From contig CAJJDO010000032.1 in NCBI GenBank assembly GCA_905183005.1, positions 537,887 to 601,886 of the forward strand: a stretch of 64,000 bases of DNA, given 5' to 3'. The notes below the pieces were generated by a model, which worked only from the letters and a program-made list of their open reading frames with translations, made no database searches and was not told the DNA's origin. The stretch comes from Paramecium pentaurelia. Lineage: Eukaryota; Ciliophora; Oligohymenophorea; Peniculida; Parameciidae. This document shows positions 22,694 to 33,982 of this stretch, piece after piece; the stretch's first letter is position 1, and each line of letters starts with the position of its first letter. Made by a program: the position numbers and the translations under genes.

Positions 22694-25466
22694 TCATTGA
22701 ATTATCTTATAGGTAGTCATCTAGATCACTTTCAAATTATTTGTTTAAATATATAGACTAGATGGATTAGTAATATTAATCAATGTTCTTAGAATAATAT
22801 AGAATTTTACTTAAAAAGATGTATCTAATTAAGAGCACATCTCAAAGTCTTTCTTATTTTGAATTAAAGGTTTAAGTACATCTTATGTCTATTTTTCATT
22901 TTAGCCATAAATTGAAAGAGCAACACCAATTAAATTCTATAATTGCTTACTCCATAATGGTAAATCTTTATAGAGAAAGTGTTCCTACATCTAAAATGCT
23001 ATTATTAGTTTAAAAACTAGTATATCTTAATCACAAATAATTTTCTGATAGAATATTTTACAAATGATTCCTAATAAAACTAGAGGTTTCAATTATAAGG
23101 CTAAATTATAAAAAAAGGATTATTAATTGGTGAGTTTTGCTAATTTCATATAAAAATGTAAAGCAATTACAGTTTCTTTTAAATTATTATTATTGTATTA
23201 TTCCAGGACATAAGCAATCATACATTATAATTTAAGAACATTTTTATATTCATCTAATAATTATTAATATTCCTAATTTTAAGGAATTGGTTATATTGGT
23301 TTATTATATACAAATTTGTTAACTTCAGCTAATATTTATATTTTTAAATTCTCTTCAAAATCTGGTTTGCCAAATAATCCATCGGTCGTAGGCATCATTT
23401 TTTTAATTGCATAATCTAATATTACCCATCTGAACATTTTCTCATCAGGTTTCATTTTCAAATACATAGCAAAATTTTCAATTAAAGGTGGTTTGTATTA
23501 CAATAACTTATATTATTTTTATTAATATTTTATTTATTTTTCATTAGCAATCTCTAAATATTAATGATATATTGAAACAATTATTTCTATTTAGGTAACT
23601 AATTACTATTAAATAATTTCTTTTTTTAACTTTTGATTATCTTAATATAGAAAATCTCTCTATTGTTATGATAATAATGATCCATATACATCATTTAAAT
23701 AATTATTTGTATCAATACTTGTACTAAATAGCTTTTACTTTTTATTTAAGTTTTAAGTATATTTAACTTTATCCTCTTTGACATATTAAATTAAATAAGC
23801 ACTTTTAGAATTTGTTTAATCACCAAAAGCATATTTTAGTACATTTTCTTCTGTTTCTTCTTGAACAAGAATGTCATTAAATACATACCATTTTTGATCA
23901 TCAATGTTATAAATGTATACAAAATAATGACCAGCATCAGGACTACCTTCATGCATCAAAATCGATTATAATATGTATTTCTACTTTTTTAAGGTATTAT
24001 AACTTTAGGAAATTTTTAATTCTGTTTCTTTTTTCTCTTTTAATAATGAGTCTCTTTTTTTAATAAAATATTAATGATATTAAGAAATTGAATTAATAAC
24101 TGCTTTATTGTCGTTGTTGTCTACATAAAATGGATTTTATTTTTCATTTGGGTTTTATAATTTCAAAAATTATAATGTATTTTCTAGATTTTAAATAATT
24201 TAAACATTTCCATTAAATTAATTTAATATTTCTAATTCTTCATCAATTTTCTTTAATCTATCATTCATTTATTAATTCTATATTTGTATATCTCTTGCAA
24301 TTTTTTTATTAGATAATAGAAAACGATCTATATATATTTCTTTATCAAATAAAAAAGGAGAGTTACTTTTAGCAAAAGAACCTAATTAATTATATAAAGG
24401 AATTACAAAATTATTTATTAAATTCCACTCTTTATATCTAAAAAGAAAGGATTTGAGGAGCTTATGATATCCAAAACTATTTGATTGCTTATTAATATTC
24501 ATCAATATCATTTTTGTATTCCACAACTTAATTCAATTATTTTTCTAATCCTTCTATTAAAGATTTACTATTCACATCTATTTGAATATAATTAAATATT
24601 TCTTGTTAACAATCTTTACTTCCCTAACCTTATATTATAATTTAAGGTGCAAATTTGCCATAAAACAATTTAAACATAACAGAATTTTCTGCTATAACTG
24701 ATGATTTTCTAAATAATAATGATTTTTATGAAATAAAACTTTTATTCTATTAATGTGAATTATTAGTTGGATTTTAAATAACAGATTATCCAGGATAATA
24801 TTATTAAAATTACTATTACTAACCTTTTTATTATGATTAAGTTAAATAAGTGATACCTTCATCAATTCTTGATAAAAAGTAATTATTAAATTCACCAACA
24901 TCTTTTTAATCTCCTATAGGTAAAGCTTTACCAAAATCATCATATATTGAAAGTATAACTTATTTTGGATCAACAAATTACCTATCACTTCCAATCATAA
25001 GTACAAAAAGATTTTATAAGTTTTTAAGGAGTTAGATTGAATTAACTACTCTCTTATCAACAATATTTTGAAGATTTATATGATCAAATTTACATTTAAC
25101 TATAGGAGACACAAAATCTGTAATAAAATAATAAGTCTAAAGAAGAGAATTAAAATAACATGTGTTCCCTACATTTAATAATCCACATGGTATTTTATCT
25201 ATCCTAATTTTACCTTCTGGAATATTTTATTAATGTAATGTTAATGATGCTGCCATAGCTACTTAGATATCATCATTAAATTATTAAGTAATTGGACTAA
25301 TTATAAATGATTAATTTTTCATTCCTTATAAAATCTATTAAAAAATAGATCTATTTCCAGATGAAGCTTGCCATGCATTCAATATTTCATCTTAAGAATA
25401 TCCATTTTTTAATTCTTACTAAAGTAAACCATCATCTATAAGTTTGAGTAATTATGATTATTGCAT
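22694..25466 (-). CDS. Ubiquitin-specific protease (USP25/28-like)
   Basis: Two exons (25466-24407 and 24381-22694) with one 25-nt intron; 915 aa. The USP fold is clear: Cys box G-L-L-N-V-G-N-T-C-Y-F-N-S-L-L with catalytic Cys103; a Q-K-D-V-G-E-F segment; and the His box H-E-G-S-P-D-A-G-H-Y-F-V-Y-I-Y with His501. A long helical insert separates the Cys and His boxes, and a helical C-terminal extension of about 390 aa follows, both as in USP25/28. The enzyme removes ubiquitin from substrates. An N-terminal degenerate UBA/UIM-like helical part precedes the domain. Its ATG is only 51 bp from the divergent RING gene, so the two may share a promoter. Confidence 0.88.
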
Positions 25467-25517
25467 GAAAATATATATTTAATATAAATTTAATATCAAC
25501 TGTTTTTGAATTCAAAA

Positions 25518-27531
25518 ATGTAATAAATAGAAGAGCTTATATGTCCAGAATGTTAAATGATGTTTAATGAGAATGACAATTTACCATTGATGCTTCCAGA
25601 TTGTGGACACACAATATGTTAAAATTGCATTTAATAAATGCTAATCAATAAAAAGTACATTGTTTGTCCAGAAGATGGGTAAAATTATTATTTATTATAG
25701 TATCATGGCTAAAAATAAAAATGACATCTCTTAATTTCCAAAAAATTGTCAATTATTAAAAATGGTAATCAAGCATAAGGCTTAATACTAATAAAGTCGA
25801 TAATCATCAAGAAATGATGATGGTGATATAGGTTATCAACTCTAATTGAATAACTTAATTTCTAATGATATTCCTAATGATTTATGTTAAGAACATCTAG
25901 AAAAATTGGAAATAGTTTGTCTTACAGATCAAGTAAGAATTTGTACAAGATGTGCACTATTTGGATAGCATAGACATCACGAAGTTAGGTCTGTTGATGA
26001 TGTTGTCAAAGAAATAACTTAAAAAGCTGAAAATATTATGCAGATATATTAAAAGATACTCTAAAAATAAAGTGAATTAACAGAATTAAAATATTTTGAA
26101 CCATTATAAGAAAGATTTTCAAGTGTTCTTACAGAAAGTCATAATACTGTCAAAGAGAAATTTAAAGAATTGCATTAATTATTAGATCTCAAAGAACAAA
26201 AGCTTATAGAATAATTAACTACATTAACATAATCACTAGAATAATAAACAAAAAAATAAATTAAAGAATTGTTATAAAGTTGTTTATCTTAGGCTGAATT
26301 ATGGAAGATTACAGCTAAGGATAGACTAGTTTATTTCTCTACTAAAACAGAAAATGGAGAATTGCCTTTAGATTTATTAAATAATCAAGATTATGCTTGT
26401 GTAGATAAGGGAAAAGGAATTTATGATGAATTGGAGAAAATCTAAAAATAATTGGATCTTAAATTATAAAATATAAAAATAAAAAAATTAAGAGTAGATC
26501 TCAAAAAAGCAGAAATAGATAAGAGTTTTGATAATCTCTTTACTATTACTTTATAATTAAGTAATGTCAATAATACTAGCAATATGACAAAAAGTAGTTA
26601 AATTTTAAAAACTATCAATACTTTAACAGATTCAACATTATTATAGGATATGAAAAGAAATGAAAGTTTTAGCAAATTATGTGGTTAAGATGTTTTCTCA
26701 AGTTTTTGTTAAGATGAGCCAATGTTACTTAAAGATATATCTATGGCAGATTGGAGTGAGAGTCTTATGGAAGAAACAACAAATATTACATAAGTGAGAA
26801 GTCCAAATAGAAGTAGTTTAGATTAAGAAGATTTTGTTAAAAATAAAATGGGATCTGGATTGAAAGAACTAAAAGACATTTAACCTGTATCTACATCTTA
26901 AACTATTCAATCAACCACTCCTACAAAACCAGAAAGAATATAAATAAGAGCTTTAGAGAAATTGAAAGGATCTTTTTAATAACCAAGTCCAGGTAGAAGA
27001 GGAGATATTGAATAAGTTAATTCAATTAGACAGGGAGTTAGTCCTAATACTAAAATCTAGGATTGCAAAAAGAAAAAAATGTTTAAGATTAATGAGAAAT
27101 TTGAAAATGTTTGGTAAGCATTTAAAAGTGATAATTTAGAAATAGCAGATTTTTCAAGTGCAGGTATATTTATAAATATTTAAATAATAGAATTGGGAGA
27201 TGAAGGATTATAATTTATAGGGGACATTCTAAAAATATCAAAGAGAGTTAAATAACTTAAATTAGTGAGAAATAAAATAACTGATGAGGGTGCCTGTAAA
27301 TTATTAGATTTTCTAGTATAAAATACAAATTAAGTATTTTAAAGTCTACATTTATCATCAAATATGATAACTGAAAGAACTCTAGATTATTTCATATCTT
27401 TAGTTAGAAATTCCCCTTCAGGAAGTTCATTGCCCAAATCATTATACTTGAACCAAACTTTAATAAATGCAACAAAAGCAAAAAAGAAAATTGAAGATTT
27501 AAAGCGTGTAGGATATTTAGTGAATATTTGA
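25518..27531 (+). CDS. RING finger / B-box / leucine-rich-repeat protein (TRIM-like)
   Basis: Two exons (25518-25678, 25701-27531; 22-nt intron), 663 aa. The N-terminal RING has C-P-E-C, C-G-H-T-I-C, Q-N-C and a final C-P-E-D, so the last ligand pair is C...D and not C...C, a known RING variant. A B-box-like finger follows (V-C-L-T-D...I-C-T-R-C...H-R-H-H). Then comes a coiled coil, a Ser/Thr-rich linker and a C-terminal leucine-rich segment (L-G-D-E-G-L-Q-F-I-G ... L-V-R-N-K-I-T-D-E-G). RING plus B-box plus coiled coil indicates an E3 ubiquitin ligase of TRIM type; LRR in place of B30.2 would serve substrate binding. It is divergently paired with a deubiquitinase. Confidence 0.85.
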
Positions 27532-27546
27532 TAATAAAAATTAATA

Positions 27547-27950
27547 ATGGATAATTAAAAAAAATGCTTGTATGAAAAATTTGGAGGAGACTAATAAGTA
27601 TCAGAACTTATAGATCAATTCTATTACAAAGTACTCTTTGATAAACTTCTTCGTGATAAATTTTTGAAGGCAGACATGAGTAGAGTAAGATATCAATAAA
27701 AGCGATTCTTCTCTTAAATGATGGGTGATAAAAATACTTAATATACTGGCAGGTATTATCAATTAATTAATATATATATAGAGATTTAATTGAAGTCCAC
27801 AAAAATCTGAATATCACAAACTAATAATTTGACAAATTTAAGACTCATCTCAAAAATATTGCTTAGGATATGGAAGTACCAAATTAAGATATTGATGAAT
27901 TACTTCAACATGTTGAAAATCATAGAGATGTAATTGTTTTTTCAAAATGA
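27547..27950 (+). CDS. Truncated haemoglobin (2/2 globin, group I-like)
   Basis: Two exons (27547-27752, 27782-27950; 29-nt intron), 124 aa, the usual length for ciliate truncated haemoglobins. Motifs include L-Y-E-K-F-G-G near the N-terminus, Q-F-Y-Y (B10 Tyr region), T-G-R-D-L-I-E-V-H with proximal His75, and the terminal H-R-D-V-I-V. The pattern T-G-R-x-L-x-E-V-H-x-N-x matches Paramecium haemoglobin. It binds haem and O2/NO. The intron falls within the T-G-R codons. It is a cytosolic protein, with no targeting signal. Confidence 0.92.
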
Positions 27951-28138
27951 TAATCATGTTTTTGTATTTGGATATACTTAATTGTATTAATCCTGTATAT
28001 ATCCAAAATAAATAAAATAATTTATTAATTTATTTAAAACTTCTTTTGAAATAGAATTGGAATAATAATTGAATAAAGTTAATCAAATTGTATTCTATTT
28101 ATAATCATATCCTATAGGAAATTATAAATATTATAAAA

Positions 28139-28906
28139 TCACTACTTTTTTTTATTGAGTTTTGGAAATGAACTTCCAAGAGTGGAAAGTGAATTTTATA
28201 ACTTTAAAGGCTTTATCAATAGTTATTTATTCGAATTTATCACATATGGATTATAATTTCTTGTATTAGTACTTTATAATTTGTTATGTGTTTATTGATG
28301 TTTTCTTTTAGGAGAAAATAGACTTAAAGGGCTTTTAGGCTAAATGGAATTCTTTTGATTCTATAAGAATGATTGTGTAGGACTAGTTGTAATATTCAAA
28401 GATTTCAAAGAATTTAAAGATTAGAGATCAGATGATGAAAATAATCCACTACTATCTCTTCTTTTAGATCTCTCTTGACCATCTGTTATTAATTTCAATA
28501 ATGTATTTTATCTATTATAAGCTCTTTTGAGTCCGTGAATATTTAAGGACAATTAAGTGTTATTTGTCTAATCTTTAGTTTCTATAATTTACAAATTCTT
28601 AAAAGAAGATTTCTTATAAAAGGTACTCAATCTAGCTATAAAAATATTTCTATTTATACATTCAGGTTTTGTTACTATTAATTCAGGTATGATCTATTCC
28701 TATTCCTTTGGAATTTGTCTTACTTTAAGCGGAATATTCATTGTTTTAAACTAAAATTGACTTTGTTAACCACATTAACCACAATGACAGCTTTTTCTTC
28801 TAGTTATTTATTCTAAATCTAACTCCTTAATCTAAATAGTATTCTAGCTGTGAATGTATTTATTCATCCTTGTTTACTCATTAAGTATTAATTAGTAATT
28901 TTCCAT
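28139..28906 (-). CDS. CxC-motif family protein D (single motif copy)
   Basis: Single exon, 255 aa, minus strand. It holds one copy of the family motif, RRKSCHCGQCGQQSQFQ with Cys 40, 42 and 45, near the N-terminus at the same relative place as the first motif of proteins A-C. The rest is Ser/Asn/Gln-rich and basic, with K-S-P and S-P-K sites that could be phosphorylated, and ends N-K-K-K-Q. I see no second motif. It is about 14.5 kb from the tandem cluster and on the opposite strand, so the family is dispersed. Confidence 0.68.
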
Positions 28907-30025
28907 AGGTAAAAGTGCTTTCAAGTTAAAAGAGAAAAGAGATTAATTCATAAAAAATCAATTATTAAATATCTCATTTTACATCCATTAATGAATATCA
29001 TCTATTAATCAGGTTTTCAAATAAATAATTACAATTTTATTGATCAAATAACAACTACTCAAAAATTGAATTTTTTATTGTAATAATAGTGTTTTTTTTG
29101 ATTATTCAGATTTTAATGCAAAATTTTTTATTTTTGAAAATGAAAGGAACCATTTTTAACTTATTTTAATCAAATAAATATAGCTCTAGATATAATGGCT
29201 TTATATATAAGCCCTTTTTATTAAATCCATTTGAATTAAAACATTAATTTTAATAATGTTTCAAAATTCCAAATATATTTTGCATATAAATTAAAGATTA
29301 AATACCTTAAATAAATTGATTCATCTAAATCATATGATAATATGATATATTAAATTCAATAAATGTCGTAAGAAAATAGAAAAGTAAATTATGAATCTTG
29401 CAAATTTTTAATATAAATATAAATATGTAAGCTACTGAACTTTTCCATAGTTTTAAAGAAGATATGATGGTTCTACTTCTTGAGATTGAAATCCATTTAA
29501 AATTAAATTTATCGACATTTTAAGTAGCATTATATCAGAATAACACTGATCATTATTGCACAATAGATTTTGAAGTCAATAAATGATCCTTATTTTATTT
29601 ATACGAACTAATATCTACTTTTTAATTAAATTGCATATTATTATATTATGAGAGAATATAGGGTTTAAATAAATAGAAATTACATTGCAACCTAAAAAGT
29701 AAATTAAAATATTAGAGTAATTTTTGTTCAAGCTTTATTAATCATTCTCCTATTTTAATACTAAATAATTCAAATTCAAATATCAACAATAGAGCATTAT
29801 TTATAAAATATTAACATATGAATCAATAATATATTCATAATCATAATAAAAGTACTAAGAAAATTGATTTATAAAATTTGAATTCAAATCTCCTCCTTTT
29901 TTTTTAATAAACATTTGATTGATTCTTCAAATTATCTAATGACTTTGATATAATAAATGGTTGCAATAGGGCATTAAATTTTATTTAATTACAATTATTA
30001 AATAAAATTAGATATAAAAATTTCA
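28907..30025. other. AT-rich region with one short ORF
   Basis: Mostly low-complexity A/T DNA. The only frame with protein-like composition is 29425-29586 (+, 53 aa, MQATELFHSFKEDMMVLLLE at its start), without recognised homology. It may be a small gene or an exon of an unresolved one; confidence is low. Confidence 0.35.
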
Positions 30026-31446
30026 TCATTTCCTTCTTTTTTATCCATATTGGGTAAGGAAGAAGAAGAAGAATACAATTAGGATTGCAATAGGTCCAGA
30101 CCAATACATACTATTATTAAATCGCATTCCTTTATCCCAATCTAATAAACCCATCGTCATAGCAATCTGATTCATAGTAAATGTACAATATGTAAAGGCA
30201 ATAATACTTCTAAGTGGTGCTGGAATCCTATTTAGATATTTAGGATAATTAAATACCATTAAAATTTATCTCTACTTCTGTAAACATACTTACAATTTTG
30301 ATTAATTAAAGCCCACCAAAAAAAGGTTTGATAATATCCTAGATAAAAACCATGCCATAATGCACTTATCCCATAAGTCATATAATAGGCTGTTGAAACA
30401 TCGAAAATAATTGATAATTTATCAAAAAAACAATATTTAAGCCATATTTATACAGTTGTATTCCACTTTGTTGTTTTATGAATTGCACTCACATCTTTTT
30501 CATAAGAATAATCACAAGTTATAAATTTATCAAATTACTCTAATTATTATTTATATATTTATTACATGAATCTTCATTATAAGTAATTCCAGTAGCATCC
30601 ATAGCAGCTTAAGTAAATTTGAATCCTGCAAAATATCTCATCCTAGCAACTAAACCAATAATAGCTTATAAAAGATTCTTCTCAATAAGATTCAACTCAT
30701 TCCATTATGGTGAATCATACCAATCATAATCAACGTATGGTCTAATCCAGATTTCCCCAGCGCAAAATAATAATGCTTTTACTAAGTTAGTAATAACTGA
30801 TTTATATTAATTAAATTTGATATTAGAATATTCTTCTTTTTTATTAAGCAGATTTAAATAATTATGATATGGTACAGGTCCAATCATTATACTAAAAAAT
30901 GAAAATACGTAAGAGTAATATGTCCAAAAACCAGTGTCATAAGCTTTTCCATATTATAAATCAACTGCATAGTAAATTAATCTGCAGGTTACTGTCATCT
31001 GTATTACAGAGAAATCAATCTTCCAGGACAAGTAATCAAACTAATAATATTTACTTTTATATTACCCATTGTCGAAAGAGATGGACATATGATAGAGCTA
31101 CAAAAGCAGTTATTGATATCGGTATAACAACATTCTTAGTTGGTATTGTTGATATAAAGTACACCAAGATGGTTGTAATATTTATATACACAAACCACTC
31201 TCTCCCAAGAAATAATGTGAAGAAAACTCCCCAAAAAATATTATATATAAGCCTTATTCTTGGTGATTTGATATTACCAAATATAATTGCTATGGGAATA
31301 CAAAACAACTAGTAATGAATACAAATTTTTACAAAATATGAAACAAGCCTAACTTTATCCTCTGAAATGTTCAAATCTTTAATGCTGTTCATGACCAACT
31401 AGTCAAACTAATCGAATGGCTTCAAAAGGTAATCGAATGATAACAT
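30026..31446 (-). CDS. MBOAT-family acyltransferase (lysophospholipid acyltransferase-like)
   Basis: Four exons (31446-31066, 31040-30566, 30539-30257, 30227-30026; introns 25, 26, 29 nt), 446 aa, polytopic. MBOAT landmarks are K-T-T-K-W-N followed by a conserved-position histidine in S-A-L-W-H-G-F-Y-L-G-Y-Y. The order W-N...W-H-G matches lysophospholipid acyltransferases (MBOAT1/2/5/7, LPCAT3), which re-acylate lysophospholipids in the ER. About eight to ten hydrophobic segments are visible. The C-terminus K-R-R-K is a possible ER-retrieval signal. The start at 31446 is preferred over 31392 because it adds a continuous family-like N-terminus. The stop of the upstream SOD gene is 59 bp away. 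Confidence 0.88.
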
Positions 31447-31505
31447 TTTTTTTAATTAAGAGAATAACAATATTCCTAAATTTTTCTATAGTTATATATT
31501 AATTA

Positions 31506-32113
31506 TCATTTATATGGTTATAAATTCTTAAATCCTGATGCCAAACCTATCACTCCACAAGCCAATCTTGCACCACTATTACCAGTTGTTTTTGAGTCTT
31601 TTTAACTACCTCTTCCTAAATCATCTTAACCTGCATGTACTACCACTGATCTTCCCAAAATACTTATTTTATTTATATGCTCGTTTACCTATACTCTCCA
31701 TATAATTAAATCTAATTGTCTTCATAAGCCAAATATCCATTTCCTCTTTCATCTGTTTTTATATTTCCCAAATCTCCTACGTGTCTTTACTCCTCTAAAG
31801 GACCTCCATGTTCTTGTTCAAAAGGATTGAAATGAGGTCCTGCTGTTTCACATCCATTGCTTAAATCCCCGAATTCATGAACATGAATGCCGTGGAGACT
31901 GTTTGGCTTTAATCCTCTTACTACTGCAGCAATCTTTGTTTTTGCATTAATATGTTCTTATGAAAAAGAAACAACACCATTGACTCCAGAATTTTAATCT
32001 GGAAATAGGATGCATAAAGCATGTCTTGCTGAATTAAAGTTTTCTGTTGAAGAATTGACTTTCCCCTGACTAATGAAAAGAAAACCAGAAATAATTCCAA
32101 AGGATTTTAACAT
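31506..32113 (-). CDS. Cu/Zn superoxide dismutase, predicted secreted
   Basis: Two exons (32113-31689, 31662-31506; 26-nt intron), 193 aa. A hydrophobic N-terminus (MLKSFGIISGFLFISQG) looks like a signal peptide, so an extracellular or secretory-pathway enzyme is inferred. All Cu/Zn-SOD signatures are present: L-H-G-I-H-V-H-E-F copper ligands, G-P-H-F-N-P, the zinc His/Asp region, V-V-V-H-A-G-Q-D-D-L-G-R-G, and the Cys pair in N-G-C-E-T-A-G and R-L-A-C-G-V-I-G. It converts superoxide to O2 and H2O2. Confidence 0.93.
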
Positions 32114-32944
32114 TTGTATTTTTAATTATTTTAACACAAAATAAAAATTTATTTTTTTTCATAATCTTTCAAGGTATACATTCAGAAATTTTTGTTTATA
32201 TGAAAGAACTTTATTAAATTTAATTATTATTTTGTTCGATATCTTGTTTGGAAATCATTATATTAGATTAAAGAAAAACTAAAATATTTATATTACTGAG
32301 TCAAAAAATTAGAACTAATCATTTTGATCTTTTAAAAATGTTTGTATATTATAAAAATAATATAATTATTACAATATTTCTAACATTTAAAATCATATAC
32401 ATTATTACTCGTGTATAATTGCAAATAACTTGTTTAGAAAGCTAGGGCTGAAGAAATGTGCAAGGCCTTCTCAATTTTGCTCTCACAGCTATGCATTTGA
32501 GCATTATTTAAAGAGAATGAGATATTAATTGATTTTTCTATGATTTGATTAAATCAAATGAAAAATTTTTGATAGAGATTCCGCATAAACTGAACTTTAT
32601 GAATTGTAGCATTATCGTTTATAAAAAAACAATTTATAACTTATAATCATAAGTAATATTTTCTAAAGGGACAATCAGCTATTAATGAAAGTTGGTGCAA
32701 TAATAATGTTCTGTACTATATTCACGACTAGAATCCAGCTTATCAAAAACAGCATAGAAGGAAGCTAGCAAGTTATCATAAATAATTTGGATATAATATT
32801 TATTATTTATTTGATTACAACATTTTCATCAGTAAGACTAAAGCCTTAAAATATTCTGAAGCAAAAAAAGAAGTTTGCGCTATCTTTTCAAAAGGATCAT
32901 GAAAAATTCTTTCTTATTGATAAAGTCAACATTAAAAACACATC
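32114..32944. other. Intergenic region with moderate-GC patch
   Basis: No coding frame recognised. A less AT-rich patch near 32435-32520 and another near 32670-32770 stand out from flanking A/T-rich DNA and could belong to untranslated RNA, but I could not draw a convincing structure. Confidence 0.35.
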
Positions 32945-33140
32945 TTACCTCAAGGGACCAGCCTCGACAGGGTCTTCGGTAGGATGTCCTTGTTTCGAAT
33001 CCTTAAATCTCACCCCTTTCCTCTGTTTCCGATTTCTTTGTATCTCATGGTCAGCACTCGTCCCAAACTGATGTAGAACGCTATCATCAGGCTTTTGGAT
33101 CGAAGAAGAGGACTACTTGGGTGCCAATTATGACATCATC
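32945..33140. ncRNA. Candidate structured non-coding RNA (GC-rich island)
   Basis: About 195 bp of near-50% GC inside DNA of roughly 20% GC, with no long protein-like frame. A strong hairpin lies at 33068-33090 (CTGATGTAG / loop AACG / CTA-T-CATCAG, one bulged T). It is nested inside further helices: GTCC near 33060 with GGAC near 33110, and GCAC near 33053 with GTGC near 33121. The size and nested stems resemble a housekeeping RNA (SRP RNA, RNase P or MRP RNA, large snoRNA), but I could not match a diagnostic motif on either strand, so strand and identity stay open. Confidence 0.5.
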
Positions 33141-33982
33141 AGAAGTATAAGTTAATTAAATTTCATGTTTAAATAAAGTTTGTTAATAACATAATAATTA
33201 TAGATTTATTTAAATAAACTAAGTATAAATTATAAATTTTCATAAAAAAATACCTTATTAAGAGATTTTATATAATTAATTATAGTGTTATCCTTTTGAA
33301 ATATAAATTATAAATTAAGTGTAAATAAATATTTGTAAAAATAACTCATTAAAATAAAAGGTATTTTTTCTTAACATTTACTAAACATTTTTTTAATTCA
33401 ATTTTAGTTTAAATATAATAATTAAATATTTTTATAAAGTATTTTAACTAGCATTTATTAAACATAATTTATATGTTAATTAAAAAAAAAGATAACTTAA
33501 TAATTAATTATATCATATATTTTAATTATTTATACAAACATTTATTTAAACATAATTTATAATGAAATTTAAAAAATAGATAACTCAATAATTATATCTA
33601 TCAAATATTATAATATATAATGATAAAATATATATAAATAATTTTTGTTAAAATAACTTATTAAAATATTTGATATTAATAATTCTAGAGTATGCTTTTT
33701 TAAAAATAAACTTACACATTAAAATATTCAATACTTTTTAACTTTTGTAAAATAATTTATTATAATTTTTGATACAATTACAATATAGATATAAATCTAT
33801 GTTGATTGTAAATTAATATTTATTTTTCAATCTTAAATAATCAAACCTAGTAGACAATTTTATGAGAAAATTTTAAATAAATTTTAATATATCAATATTT
33901 TTAGCAGCTAGAGAAATCTTTGTTTAATTCTACCTTAAAATTTATATAATTTTAATTATAATTTGATAATATATTTATTTCA
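33141..33982. other. Extremely AT-rich spacer with imperfect repeats
   Basis: Phrases such as AAACATAATTTATA and (C/T)TTATTAAAATA recur several times in loosely spaced form between 33170 and 33740, suggesting degenerate repeats. No gene seen. Confidence 0.45.

Noticed and set aside
30041..30259. Start of the MBOAT last exon at MVFNYPKYLN
   Set aside because: That stretch is a 29-nt intron (GTATTT...AAATAG); splicing it out keeps frame and joins D-K-F-Q-W to I-P-A-P-L.
30899..31312. Plus-strand 137-aa frame
   Set aside because: Lies antisense to the MBOAT acyltransferase, whose exons and introns fit family motifs and frame exactly.
32945..33140. Assignment as U2, U3, SRP or RNase P RNA
   Set aside because: Only short, scattered similarities were seen (for example a G-G-A-A-A-C-like loop on the minus strand); no full diagnostic motif set matched, so the identity is left open.
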